Positions 17,344 through 26,033 of a DNA stretch of 64,000 nt are shown here, piece by piece. Origin of the DNA: Bin34 sp965219935 (GTDB lineage Bacteria > Chloroflexota > Anaerolineae > Caldilineales > Caldilineaceae); NCBI GenBank assembly GCA_965219935.1, contig CBDCOU010000003.1, positions 310,001-374,000 on the forward strand, in the 5' to 3' direction. A program made the translations under genes and the position numbers. Each line of letters opens with the position of its first letter. Within the stretch, counting starts at the first letter, position 1. The notes below the pieces were generated by a model. The model had not been told where the DNA came from and made no database searches. It saw nothing but the letters and a program-made list of their open reading frames with translations.

Positions 17344-17634
17344 TTAATCCCGATCGTAGCATGTTGCCGTGGCTCGTACCGCAGCAGGCTTGAAGACCTC
17401 GTTCGGTGGGCAAGAGCAGACATCGGACTCCGTTATTGCTCGGAACTCCATCCGTTGGACCAAGGCTCGGACCTCGCTCATGGATGGGATTGGCGTTGGA
17501 ATCAACAGCAGGATGTGTCCGAGGCCATTCCACAGCGGTCCAAAGGCCGAATCCGGTTCGCGTTGCCCAGGGCAGACAGAGGTGGAGCGCAGGTCCCAGC
17601 CCAGACACATTGAGAGTCCCGTGCGCCGGTACAT
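17344..17634 (-). CDS. Possible small hypothetical protein upstream of the HEPN operon
   Basis: 96 aa from the ATG at 17634, in the same direction as the HEPN pair and 42 bases before it. Third-position base use is similar to real genes nearby, and a segment HILLLIPTPIPSMSEV looks structured. GGAG abuts the start codon, which is poor spacing, and no family is recognisable. It could be a third member of the operon, a truncated gene, or chance. Confidence 0.25.
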   Translation of the reverse strand: MYRRTGLSMCLGWDLRSTSVCPGQREPDSAFGPLWNGLGHILLLIPTPIPSMSEVRALVQRMEFRAITESDVCSCPPNEVFKPAAVRATATCYDRD

Positions 17635-17640
17635 CTCCAA

Positions 17641-18059
17641 TCTGACCGTGGACGCGACTGTGATGGCATGCCGCGACGGATTGCCCTGAACATGGTGAAG
17701 CTGGGTTGGCAGTTGTCGGGGCCGGTCTCTCCAATCGCGCGGTTACGGCACGAGTACGGATCCACACCCCGTTGATACAAGCCCTGATCACGGTCGGTTG
17801 ACGACTTTGCATGTGCTCCCGAGACGGACCTCTGCCGTATCTGTTCCTACGGATTTGGGCGTGCGTTACGATCCAAAACACAGGTGTGTTGTCAGGGCTG
17901 GAGCCCGGATGGTTCTCCGGTCGTGTCCATTCACCGCCCCGTGGCTTGGTCGGCGCATGGAGCCGATCAGCATCTGTCGCAAGAAGCACCCGTTCCTTTC
18001 ACACCTTCAACAATGCATCCGGTGGAAGGCTGCCGTCTGGCCAGGGAACCCGGACTGAC
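17641..18059. other. Intergenic stretch before the SulP pair
   Basis: About 420 bases with no supported gene, although the frame of the first SulP gene is open through part of it. Roughly the last 80 bases resemble the sequence just before the second SulP gene, so the duplication included upstream DNA. Confidence 0.45.
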
Positions 18060-19715
18060 GTGAACTTCGTAAACTTCGATCTGAAGAACCTGAAAGGCGA
18101 CATCTTTGGCGGCTTGACCTCAACGGTTGTCGGCCTCCCGGTAGCCCTGGCCTTTGGGGTTGCATCGGGGTTGGGGGCCTTGGCGGGCCTGTACGGTGCC
18201 ATCGCTGTCGGATTCTTCGCGGCGTTCTTCGGGGGTACGCGGTCCCAAATCTCGGGTCCGACCGGCCCCATGGCCATCGTCATGTCGGCCGTCGTGGCCA
18301 CGCATGCCGAAAACCTTGCACAGGCCTTTGTCATCGTCGTGATGGCGGGGATCATTCAGATTCTGCTTGGGGTGTTCAGGATCGGACGCTTTGTGTCCTT
18401 CACTCCGTATTCGGTGATCTCCGGCTTCATGTCCGGGGTTGGCATCATCATCATGACGGTGCAGACCTTGCCTTTCCTGGGTTGGGCCGTGGCCGAGGGC
18501 GGTCCGATCGGCGCCATTCGCACCTGGCCCGAGGTGCTCCGGAATTTCGATCCCAAGGCCTTGGCCATCGGTGCTGCATCCCTGGTGGTGGCGGTGGCCC
18601 TGCCGGACAGGGCCCGGAAGTACGTGCCGCCGCCCCTGGCCGCGCTGGCCGTGGGCACATTGCTGGCCGTGGTCTGGCTGCGCGGCACGCCGGTCATTGG
18701 GGAAGTTCCGACCGGCCTGCCCCAAATCCAGTGGCCCGTGTGGTCGCCCGACATGCTTGCCAAGTCTATTTCGCCGGCGATTACCATGGCACTGCTGGGG
18801 TCCATCGACAGCCTGCTCACCTCCCTGGTGGCCGACGCCATGACCCGTACCAAACACAACCCGGATCGAGAACTGATAGGCCAAGGCATCGGCAACCTGA
18901 TGTCCGGCCTCATCGGCGGTGTGCCCGGGGCCGGTTCAACGGTCGGAACGGTGGTCAACCTGCGCGCCGGAGGTCGCACCGGGTTGTCCGGAATGATTCG
19001 GTCCGGACTCCTGCTGGCATTGGTCATGGGGCTCGGAAAGTACGTGTCCGTCATTCCCCATGCGGCCCTGGCGGGCATCCTGCTCAAGGTCGGCTGGGAC
19101 ATCGTTGACTGGCGTTTCATGAAGCGCCTGCACAAGGTGCGGCCCGAACATCTCTTGGTCATGGTGCTGACGCTCGGCCTGACCGTCTTCGTGGATCTGG
19201 TGACCGCGGTGGCCATCGGTCTGATTGCGGCGGGCATGGCCAGTTCCCGTCAGTTCGAGAGGTTGGAACTCGACAGCGTGGTGTCGGTGCCGCTGCTCGA
19301 TCAAACCTTCTTCGGAACCACCGGGACCCGGGCGGATGCGGATCCCTTCGCGGCACATGTCGGGATGGTGCAACTCAACGGCAGCTTCACCGTCGCGTCC
19401 TCGGCCAAGCTGATTAACGTCATCAGCCAGGATGTTCAGGAGCACGAAGTCGTAATCCTTGACTTCACCGATACCGACCATGTGGACGACAGTGCGGCCC
19501 TGGTCATCGAACAACTGATTGACACGGCGATGGATGACGACACGGACTGCATCGTGACGGGGTTGGACGGCGATGCGGCTGCGACGTTGGCGGCCTTGAA
19601 TGTGCTGCAACGGGTCCCGTCCGCACAGATTGTTGCCGCCGTGGAGGACGCCAGGCCGATCGCGGCCGGACTGCTTGGTTTTGAGGTTCAGGTGTCCGAT
19701 GTGCATGCGGGTTAG
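18060..19715 (+). CDS. SulP family anion transporter with STAS domain (copy 1)
   Basis: 551 aa from the GTG at 18060, whose N-terminus NFDLKNLKGD matches the ATG start of copy 2. The frame is open upstream to 17811, but that part is not shared. The transmembrane core (about residues 15-420) includes GGTRSQISGPTGPMAIVM, a SulP hallmark, and GSIDSLLTSLVADAMT. A cytoplasmic STAS domain (about 440-540) includes VILDFTDTDHVDDSAA, the position of the regulatory serine in STAS proteins. SulP members move sulfate, bicarbonate or other anions; the substrate is not determinable. The tandem neighbour is nearly the same protein. Confidence 0.9.
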   Translation: MNFVNFDLKNLKGDIFGGLTSTVVGLPVALAFGVASGLGALAGLYGAIAVGFFAAFFGGTRSQISGPTGPMAIVMSAVVATHAENLAQAFVIVVMAGIIQILLGVFRIGRFVSFTPYSVISGFMSGVGIIIMTVQTLPFLGWAVAEGGPIGAIRTWPEVLRNFDPKALAIGAASLVVAVALPDRARKYVPPPLAALAVGTLLAVVWLRGTPVIGEVPTGLPQIQWPVWSPDMLAKSISPAITMALLGSIDSLLTSLVADAMTRTKHNPDRELIGQGIGNLMSGLIGGVPGAGSTVGTVVNLRAGGRTGLSGMIRSGLLLALVMGLGKYVSVIPHAALAGILLKVGWDIVDWRFMKRLHKVRPEHLLVMVLTLGLTVFVDLVTAVAIGLIAAGMASSRQFERLELDSVVSVPLLDQTFFGTTGTRADADPFAAHVGMVQLNGSFTVASSAKLINVISQDVQEHEVVILDFTDTDHVDDSAALVIEQLIDTAMDDDTDCIVTGLDGDAAATLAALNVLQRVPSAQIVAAVEDARPIAAGLLGFEVQVSDVHAG

Positions 19716-19892
19716 GGTGAAGCGGCGGTGGCCTGAGCCCTGTCACGGTTGTGGCCGACAACCGTGCAACGATCCGGTCTCGCGTTGGAATGGGGCCGGC
19801 GTGCGCTTGTCACAAGCAGCACCGGTCCCTTTCAGGCCTGCAACGATGTGTCCGATGGCAGGCCACCACATCCCCAGGGCAGCCAGATTGAC

Positions 19893-21548
19893 ATGAGCTT
19901 CCTGAACTTCGACCTGAAGAACCTGAAGGGAGACTTCTTTGGCGGTTTGACCTCGACCGTCGTTGGCTTGCCCATCGCCCTGGCTTTCGGTGTTGCGTCG
20001 GGTTTGGGCGCCTTGGCCGGACTGTACGGCGCCATTGCCGTCGGGTTCTTCGCGTCCATGTTCGGTGGAACCCGATCCCAAATTTCGGGACCAACCGGTT
20101 CCATGACCGTGTTGATGGCTGCCATCATGGTCATGCATGCCGAAAACCTCACCCAGGCCATCGTCATCATCCTTATGGCAGGAGCCATTCAGATCCTGCT
20201 CGGGGTGTTCAGGATTGGACGCTTTGTGTCCTTCACACCCTATTCGGTGGTCTCAGGCTTCATGTCCGGCGTCGGGATCATCATCATGGTGGTTCAGACA
20301 TTGCCATTCCTGGGCTGGGCCGTGGCCGAGGGCGGACCGGTCGGAGCCATCCGCGTGTGGCCCGAGGCCATTCGCAACTTCGACCCCAAGTCCTTGGCCA
20401 TCGGTGCCGTGTCCCTGGTGGTGGTCGTGGCGTTGCCGGAACGGGCGCGGAAGTACGTGCCCCCGCCCTTGGCCGCGTTGGCGGTGGGCACGCTGTTGGC
20501 GATGGTTTGGCTGCAGGGCACCCCGGTGATTGGGGAAGTACCGACCGGTCTGCCCCAAATCCAATGGCCAGCGTTGTCGCCCGCACTTCTCATCGGATCC
20601 ATTGCGCCGGCAATCACGCTGGCCCTGCTGGGCTCCATCGACAGCCTGCTCACCTCGCTGGTGGCCGACGCGATGACCCGCACCCAACACAACCCCAATC
20701 AGGAACTGATCGGTCAGGGCATCGGCAATTTCGCGGCAGGCCTCATCGGTGGTGTACCCGGGGCCGGTTCGACCCCGGGTACGGTAGTGAACCTGCGTGC
20801 GGGGGGAAGCTCCGGTCTGTCCGGCATGTTGCGGTCCGGTCTGCTGCTGGCGTTGGTCATGGGGCTCGGCAAGTATGTATCGGTGATTCCCCATGCCGCC
20901 CTGGCCGGAATCCTGCTCAAGGTCGGCTGGGACATTGTCGACTGGCGCTTCGTGAAGCGTCTGCACAAGGTACGGCGGGAACATCTGATCGTTATGGTGG
21001 TGACACTCGGATTGACGGTCTTTGTGGATTTGGTAACCGCGGTGGCGTTTGGCCTGATTGCGGCAGGTTTTGCGAGCGCCCTTCAGTTCGAACGGCTGGA
21101 ACTCGACAGCGTGGTGTCGGTTCCGCTGCTCGACCAAACCTTCTTTGGCATCACGGGGACCAAAGTGGATGACGATCCCTTCTCGGCCCATGTCGGATTG
21201 GTCCAGCTCAACGGTACTTTCACGGTGGCGTCCGCAACCAGGCTCATCAAAGTCATCAGCCTGGATGTTCAGGAGCATGAAGTCGTAATCCTTGACTTCA
21301 CCGATACCTACTACGTGGACGACAGTGCGGCCCTGGTCATCGAGCAACTGATCGACACCGCGCTGGATGAAGATACGGACTGCATTGTGTCGGGGTTGGA
21401 CGGCGATGCGGCCGCTACGTTGGAGGCCTTGAATGTGTTGGAACGGATTCCGTCCGCACAAATTGTTGCCTCCGTGGACGATGCCAAGCCGATCGCGGCC
21501 GGGTTGTTGGGATTTGACGCTGGGGCGATCGTTGCAGGCAGGGTTTAG
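19893..21548 (+). CDS. SulP family anion transporter with STAS domain (copy 2)
   Basis: 551 aa, exactly the length of copy 1 and identical to it over most of its residues. Differences cluster in a few loops (for example LSPALLIGSIAPAI versus WSPDMLAKSISPAI) and at the C-terminus (GAIVAGRV versus VQVSDVHAG). The STAS motif reads FTDTYYVDDSAA here. The ATG at 19893 follows a 177-base spacer whose last ~80 bases resemble the equivalent region before copy 1. It ends two bases before an ISAs1-type terminal sequence. It is probably an in-place gene duplication kept for dosage or for divergent regulation. Confidence 0.9.
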   Translation: MSFLNFDLKNLKGDFFGGLTSTVVGLPIALAFGVASGLGALAGLYGAIAVGFFASMFGGTRSQISGPTGSMTVLMAAIMVMHAENLTQAIVIILMAGAIQILLGVFRIGRFVSFTPYSVVSGFMSGVGIIIMVVQTLPFLGWAVAEGGPVGAIRVWPEAIRNFDPKSLAIGAVSLVVVVALPERARKYVPPPLAALAVGTLLAMVWLQGTPVIGEVPTGLPQIQWPALSPALLIGSIAPAITLALLGSIDSLLTSLVADAMTRTQHNPNQELIGQGIGNFAAGLIGGVPGAGSTPGTVVNLRAGGSSGLSGMLRSGLLLALVMGLGKYVSVIPHAALAGILLKVGWDIVDWRFVKRLHKVRREHLIVMVVTLGLTVFVDLVTAVAFGLIAAGFASALQFERLELDSVVSVPLLDQTFFGITGTKVDDDPFSAHVGLVQLNGTFTVASATRLIKVISLDVQEHEVVILDFTDTYYVDDSAALVIEQLIDTALDEDTDCIVSGLDGDAAATLEALNVLERIPSAQIVASVDDAKPIAAGLLGFDAGAIVAGRV

Positions 21549-21550
21549 GG

Positions 21551-21630
21551 CAGGGCGATTGCACTCAATTGGGTTTGGGTTTGAGGCCAACCGGCTGGCA
21601 CAGATAGTCCTTGTTCCAGGCTGCTGCCAG
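21551..21630 (-). mobile_element. ISAs1-family 3' end fragment with terminal repeat
   Basis: Read on the minus strand, these 80 bases align without gaps to 32942-33021, the 3' end of the ISAs1 relic, with about four fifths of bases identical. They encode LAAAWNKDYLCQPVGL. The outer 15 bases (21551-21565) match the terminal inverted repeat of that relic at 12 of 15 positions. Nothing else of the transposase remains. The fragment starts two bases after the SulP copy 2 stop codon. Confidence 0.7.
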
Positions 21631-21756
21631 TCAGGCGTAGAGCCGTTCCAGCTTGTACTTCAGCCCATAGGGCTCCTGCTCTATGGTTTCCAGTCTCCGG
21701 CGCTACTCGCCGACCACAACGGTTTCTTCAAGGAGGTCACCCAGCTTGGTTGCCAT
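21631..21756 (-). pseudogene. Possible 40-codon small protein with in-frame TAG
   Basis: An ATG at 21756 opens a frame reading MATKLGDLLEETVVVGE, then TAG (21705-21703), then RRRLETIEQEPYGLKYKLER before a TGA. Both halves are in the same frame and helical/charged, which fits one small coiled-coil gene broken by a CAG-to-TAG type change. It follows the AbiEi-like gene on the same strand by 64 bases. Family unknown; chance cannot be excluded. Confidence 0.3.
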
Positions 21757-21820
21757 GTGGATGCATGTCTGGCGGACACGGCCCAACTGCCCATCGTCGT
21801 ACCCGTCGCTGCTCGATGGC

Positions 21821-22882
21821 TTAGCGGGCATCGTAGCCTCGCAAGAGTCTCCGCCGGATCTCTGCGGCGGCCTCAGACGCCCTTTCGGGATGGTCCTTCA
21901 AGTCGAGATATGCCTGTACCGGATGGACGCAGGGGATGCTGTCGACGAACTCCACTCCGTCGAAGACGCCTTCGTCGTTGGGCACCACCAGCCAGGTGTT
22001 CGCTCCTCTGGGTTCTTCCCGGAATCCGAGAGCTTCCTTTATCCCAGCCGACGGGTGGCTGGCGAGATACACGGTTGCAAGACGGAAGCCCGCGTGCCGT
22101 GTCCACAACCACGCTGCGGCGAGCGCCGTCGCCGCATGGGGCGCGTCAGCCTTGGACAGGATTTTGGCGATCGAATGGGTCAGTGACTCGCCTCCTCCGG
22201 CTGAAATGTGGCCCCGGATCACATCATGCCTGTCAAATCTGTATTCTTCCCGCCAAGCGTCCAGCAGCGTCCCCGGGTCGGTGGCCCGGATTCCGTCTGC
22301 TTCCCGGGCAACGAGACCGGCTTCCAGGAGCTTGCCTACGACGCGGCTCACGTGTCCCTCGTTCAAGCCGGTGCTGGAGGCTATTGCGCGCTGCCGCACC
22401 GCCTTGAAAGGCTCCATGAGCAACCGTCGCGTTATGCGAGAGCCCTTTGGTCCGAATGCGCTCTCCGGCCGTCCGGGCCGGCGGAACCGGTTGGGATGCC
22501 CCAGGTTCTGATAGAAGATGCCGGGCACGACGATCCTGGCGTTTCCCGATAGGTCCAGCCAGGGAAGTTCGGCCTGTGCACAACGCTTCTGCGCCGCCTC
22601 TCCCATGTAAGGGACGGCCAAGAGCGGAATCACCTCATGGGGGAAGCTGCTTTGGGCGATCCTCAGTTGACGAATTGCATCGGCGACTGGACCTAAGGAG
22701 CCCGACCTCTTCCATTCCAGCACGAAGGAATGGCCTCGAATCGAGAAGACGGCATCCCACTTATGGCCGTCATTCGTGCGAACGCCGAGCTTGGCCTCCT
22801 CGGCCAGCTCGGAGGTGCCAAAGATGCCCGCGAGGTGCTCCACCGCTTGCTGGATGGCTGGAGCTTCGCGTGGAACCTTCAT
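21821..22882 (-). CDS. AbiEi-like type IV antitoxin/regulator protein (orphan)
   Basis: 353 aa from the ATG at 22882. A TTG at 22918 is in frame but falls at the expected transcription start. Order of parts: an N-terminal restriction-endonuclease-like region (KWDAVFSIRGHSFVLEWKR, with a D...E-K pattern), a winged helix-turn-helix (RQRAIASSTGLNEGHVSRVV), and a C-terminal AbiEi-like domain ending PVQAYLDLKDHPERASEAA. AbiEi proteins are autoregulating antitoxins of the nucleotidyltransferase toxin AbiEii. No AbiEii gene follows, so the protein is an orphan regulator or its toxin was lost. A palindrome in its promoter fits autorepression. Confidence 0.65.
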   Translation of the reverse strand: MKVPREAPAIQQAVEHLAGIFGTSELAEEAKLGVRTNDGHKWDAVFSIRGHSFVLEWKRSGSLGPVADAIRQLRIAQSSFPHEVIPLLAVPYMGEAAQKRCAQAELPWLDLSGNARIVVPGIFYQNLGHPNRFRRPGRPESAFGPKGSRITRRLLMEPFKAVRQRAIASSTGLNEGHVSRVVGKLLEAGLVAREADGIRATDPGTLLDAWREEYRFDRHDVIRGHISAGGGESLTHSIAKILSKADAPHAATALAAAWLWTRHAGFRLATVYLASHPSAGIKEALGFREEPRGANTWLVVPNDEGVFDGVEFVDSIPCVHPVQAYLDLKDHPERASEAAAEIRRRLLRGYDAR

Positions 22883-22901
22883 GATTGCTTTTATACTTCT
22901 C

Positions 22902-22929
22902 CTTGCGCATTTGCGCAAGTTTTATTATA
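22902..22929 (-). promoter_or_regulatory. Promoter -10 box with overlapping palindromic operator for the AbiEi-like gene
   Basis: On the minus strand TATAAT lies at 22929-22924. Downstream of it is a perfect inverted repeat, CTTGCGCA-TT-TGCGCAAG (forward 22902-22919), which would cover the transcription start. AGGAG follows at 22903-22899. A repeat placed this way is a typical binding site for a winged-helix autorepressor, and the gene product has such a domain. The -35 box is weak. Confidence 0.6.
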
Positions 22930-23337
22930 TAGGCAAGTTTCCTGGTTGCACCGGTGGTATCCCACTATGGGAGTGTGGCGTGGCGGTTGTGGCCGGCGGG
23001 CGGGTCGTCCTGCAGTCGCCCCCACATGGCCTGGTGGTCCGCGTCCGACCGCTACGAGGCCGGTCCGCCAGCCCCTTCAGGCTGGCTTCCAGGTACCGGT
23101 TGCACGCACACCCTTCACCACACGCGGGGTTTCCGGGCGTTTACGCTGTTGCTCAGCTGCGCGGCTTCGGGTGCCTGCGTTCAGGCCCGAAGCCGAATCC
23201 TGTGGTCGGCCGGGGTGACCTTGAGTTCCGAACCCGGTTCCCGCCGTTTGGGTGTCGGGTCCGTTGCCGAAGGTTGGACGTTCACCGAAGTCTCTCGGTG
23301 CATCCGGGCACCCGCTTTCATGTTTCCGGTGTCGAAG
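22930..23337. other. Intergenic stretch between AbiEi-like and DUF418 genes
   Basis: About 400 bases. Apart from the upstream part of the AbiEi-like promoter I see nothing: open frames here lack ribosome sites and family resemblance, and no inverted repeat stands out. Confidence 0.45.
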
Positions 23338-24522
23338 CTACCCGTGTGCTCCGACGGTGCTACTACGGAATGGTTCCATGCGGCCGTAGGTGAGTGAGCG
23401 CCACAGCCACTCCAGGGGACCGTAGCGGAACCGGTTCAGCCACCACGGCGAAAGGATGAGTTGCAACACCCACACGCCCAGGATGAAGACGGTCTGTTCC
23501 AGCCGGCTGGTCGTGCCGTACAGGCTGCCGCCGAAGCCTTGGAAGACGGCCACGCAGATCACGGTATGCATGATGTAGTTGGTGAAGGCCATGCGGCCCA
23601 CCGCGGCGAGGTGCCGGCGCAATCCGGGCAGCCAGTCCCGCCGTTCCGCCAACATGACAAACCCGATGTAGCCGGCACTCACCAGAATGCTGGCCCAGTA
23701 GTTGTACTGGAAGCCACCGCCGTAGAAGGCGTGGGCCGCGTCCCAGCCCATTCGGATTCTGTCCCACACGCCAAACAACACAATCGGCAGGCCTACGAGC
23801 AGGCCCACCCCTGCCAGCGCGATGTAGGTTCGATCCGGGCGTTCCGCAGTAAGCAGCCGAAGTTTCCAGGCAGCCATGCCTATGAGCATGAGGCCGGACG
23901 CCCGCCAGAAGGCCCACACCGCGAACAGGAACAGGTTCTCCGGTGCGTCCGTGATTCGTTGCCGCACCTGCACCAGGTAGGGTTTCTGTCGCAGGGCGAT
24001 GTCGGCGTTGATCACATCCGCGGATGGAGCGAAGTCGGCATACAGTGCTTCCACTTCACTTGCCGGCATGTTGGGCATGGAGAGTCCCGCGCCAAGAATC
24101 AGGACGGTGTTGACACCGATCACTGCGAGGCCGGTCAAGGCCAGGAACACCGGGGAACGATGGCGCAGCCAGTACACGGCCATGCCTGACAGGGCGTATG
24201 TCGCCAGGATATCCCCATCCCACAACAGGAACCAGTGCAGCAGGCCGAAAACAAGCAGCCACAGGGATCGGCGCAGGAACATGGCGGTGGGCTTGCCGCC
24301 CCTGCGTTCCAGGTTCGCCGTGAACAACAGGATACCGGCGCCGTACAGCGGCGAGAAGATGGTCATGAACTTCTGGTCGGCAAGGACGTGCGAGACCACC
24401 CAAATCCACTTCTCGATGCCCTCAAACGAGCCGTGTACCGTGGGATTGAACAGGATCCAGTCGGGGTTGGCGAAGGAGATCATGTTCATGGGCAGGATGC
24501 CCAGCAGGGCGAAGCCCCGCAA
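23338..24522 (-). CDS. DUF418 membrane protein, copy 1, start lost behind an in-frame TGA
   Basis: DUF418-type integral membrane protein with about ten hydrophobic segments and the C-terminal YGPLEWLWRSLTYGRMEPF typical of the family. The coding frame from 24522 (a TTG codon, used here as the first possible start) is intact for 394 codons. The natural start should be ATG 24612 or 24606. From there the frame reads MSMTQPLPDSPNQPQSQPSP, then TGA at 24552-24550, then TQRIQVIDALRGF, which aligns with copy 2. So either translation restarts at a poor codon, the TGA is read through, or this copy is dying. The membrane part shows no other damage. DUF418 function is unknown; it resembles acyltransferase-like membrane proteins. 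Confidence 0.75.
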   Translation of the reverse strand: MRGFALLGILPMNMISFANPDWILFNPTVHGSFEGIEKWIWVVSHVLADQKFMTIFSPLYGAGILLFTANLERRGGKPTAMFLRRSLWLLVFGLLHWFLLWDGDILATYALSGMAVYWLRHRSPVFLALTGLAVIGVNTVLILGAGLSMPNMPASEVEALYADFAPSADVINADIALRQKPYLVQVRQRITDAPENLFLFAVWAFWRASGLMLIGMAAWKLRLLTAERPDRTYIALAGVGLLVGLPIVLFGVWDRIRMGWDAAHAFYGGGFQYNYWASILVSAGYIGFVMLAERRDWLPGLRRHLAAVGRMAFTNYIMHTVICVAVFQGFGGSLYGTTSRLEQTVFILGVWVLQLILSPWWLNRFRYGPLEWLWRSLTYGRMEPFRSSTVGAHG

Positions 24523-24612
24523 CGCATCGATGACCTGGATGCGCTGTGTTCAAGGGCTTGGCTGCGACTGCGGTTGGTTCGGGGAATCGGGAAGTGGCTG
24601 TGTCATGGACAT
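24523..24612 (-). pseudogene. N-terminal leader of DUF418 copy 1 ended by TGA
   Basis: Twenty codons from ATG 24612 correspond to the Pro/Gln-rich N-terminus of copy 2 (MLQPVPEMPDGQSRPGPRA). The next codon is TGA at 24552-24550, where copy 2 has an arginine codon (CGG). The downstream frame is unchanged, so this is a nonsense change and not a frameshift. Confidence 0.6.
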
Positions 24613-24675
24613 GGGTTGTTGTTCGATTGCGGCTGTGGGCTTGCTGGAAATCGGAGTCTCCGGCAACCGCGGGAT

Positions 24676-25935
24676 TCATCCGGTTGCGCTGGCCAAACGC
24701 TTTCGGAATGGTTGCCACCGACTGTAGGTCAACGAGCGCCATAGCCACTCCAAGGGTCCGTAGCGGAACCGCTGCAGCCACCAAACGGAGAGGACGATCT
24801 GCAATATCCACACTCCCAGGATGAAGATGGTCTGTTCCAGGCGACTGGTCGTGCCGTACAGTCCGCCGCCAAATCCTTGAAAAACGGTCACGCAAATCAC
24901 GGTCTGCAGAATGTAGTTGGTGAAGGCCATGCGGCCCACCGAGGCCAGCCAATGCCGCACGTTGGACAGCCAGTCCCGCCGCTCCGCCAACATGATGACT
25001 CCGATGTAGCCTGCACTCACCAGGATGCTGGCCCAGTAGTTGCCGTCGCCGTAGAAGGTGTGCGCCGCGTCCCATCCCATCCGCATTCGATCCCAGATGC
25101 CAAACGACACGATTGGCAGGCCCAAAAGCAGGCCGACCCCGGCCAGACCAATGTAGGTCCGGTCCGATCGCTCTGCAGTGAACAGCCGCAGCTTCCATGC
25201 GGCCATGCCCATGAGCATCAGTCCGGCCGCCCTCCAAAATCCCCACAAGGCGATCGTGTACAGGGTTTCGTTCGGCGCATCCATAATCCGTTGCCGGACC
25301 TGGAACGGATAGGGTTCCCGGTGCAGGGCAATGTCGGCGTTGATCACGTCCATGGACGGTGCAAAGTCGGCTTTCAGGGCTGCCGCCTCGTTTGCAGGCA
25401 TATAGGGAAGGCTCAGGTCGGCGCCAAGCATGAGAACCGGGTGGACGGCGATCACTGCCAGGCCGGTCAGGATCAGGACCACCGGGGCTCGATGGCGTAG
25501 CCAATACACTGCCATCCCCGACAGCGCGTAAGTCACCAGGATGTCGCCATCCCATAACAGGATCCAGTGCAGAAGACCGAACAGGAGGAGCCATAGGGAC
25601 CGGCGCAGGAATACTCTGGTCGGTTTGATACCCCGACGTTCCAAGTTGTCCATGAACAGCAGGATGCCGGCACCGTATAGGGGCGAGAAGATGGTCATGA
25701 ACTTCTGGTCGGCCAAGACGTGGGAAACCACCCAAATCCACTTTTCGACACCTTCGAACGAACCATGCACCGTGGGGTTGAGCAGAACCCACTGGGGATT
25801 GGCGAAGGAGATGATGTTCATGATCAGAATGCCCAGCAGGGCAAAGCCCCGCAGCGCGTCGATGACTTGGATGCGCCGTGCCCGAGGGCCGGGTCGCGAT
25901 TGCCCGTCGGGCATTTCAGGGACAGGTTGCAGCAT
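24676..25935 (-). CDS. DUF418 membrane protein, copy 2
   Basis: 419 aa from the ATG at 25935. The frame extends to a TTG at 26025, but that lies beyond the terminator hairpin at 25983. Family landmarks are IDALRGFALLGILIMNI near residue 25, PLYGAGILLF near 90, and a C-terminal half with FTNYILQTVIC and FRYGPLEWLWRSLTY. About ten membrane segments are expected. It is highly similar to copy 1 and in the same orientation. The gap between the copies is short, which indicates tandem duplication. Confidence 0.85.
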   Translation of the reverse strand: MLQPVPEMPDGQSRPGPRARRIQVIDALRGFALLGILIMNIISFANPQWVLLNPTVHGSFEGVEKWIWVVSHVLADQKFMTIFSPLYGAGILLFMDNLERRGIKPTRVFLRRSLWLLLFGLLHWILLWDGDILVTYALSGMAVYWLRHRAPVVLILTGLAVIAVHPVLMLGADLSLPYMPANEAAALKADFAPSMDVINADIALHREPYPFQVRQRIMDAPNETLYTIALWGFWRAAGLMLMGMAAWKLRLFTAERSDRTYIGLAGVGLLLGLPIVSFGIWDRMRMGWDAAHTFYGDGNYWASILVSAGYIGVIMLAERRDWLSNVRHWLASVGRMAFTNYILQTVICVTVFQGFGGGLYGTTSRLEQTIFILGVWILQIVLSVWWLQRFRYGPLEWLWRSLTYSRWQPFRKRLASATG

Positions 25936-25982
25936 GGGTGATGGCTGACCTGCGGCTGTGGTCGCGAAACTATAGGAATCAA

Positions 25983-26010
25983 GAGAGGGGTCCCGACCGG
26001 GACCCCTCTC
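25983..26010 (-). terminator. Strong hairpin terminator of the second sugar ABC operon
   Basis: A perfect 12-bp stem (25983-25994 with 25999-26010) closes a GACC tetraloop 23 bases after the solute-binding gene stop. A second small perfect hairpin (GTTGCC/GGCAAC, 26013-26026) precedes it. The trailing bases on the minus strand are TTGATT, so the T-tract is weak. Confidence 0.65.
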
Positions 26011-26033
26011 CTGTTGCCTCGGCAACGAAGATA

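Noticed and set aside
17678..17688. GGATTGCCCTG, similar to an ISAs1 terminal repeat
   Set aside because: Only about nine bases match and no transposase remnant is adjacent; too short to call.
17811..18059. N-terminal extension of SulP copy 1 to 17811
   Set aside because: The extension has no counterpart in copy 2, no signal or domain and no ribosome site; both copies align from NFDLKNLKGD.
24422..25792. 456-codon minus-strand frame spanning both DUF418 copies
   Set aside because: Out of frame with both DUF418 genes; Arg/Gly/Pro-rich translation typical of a shadow.
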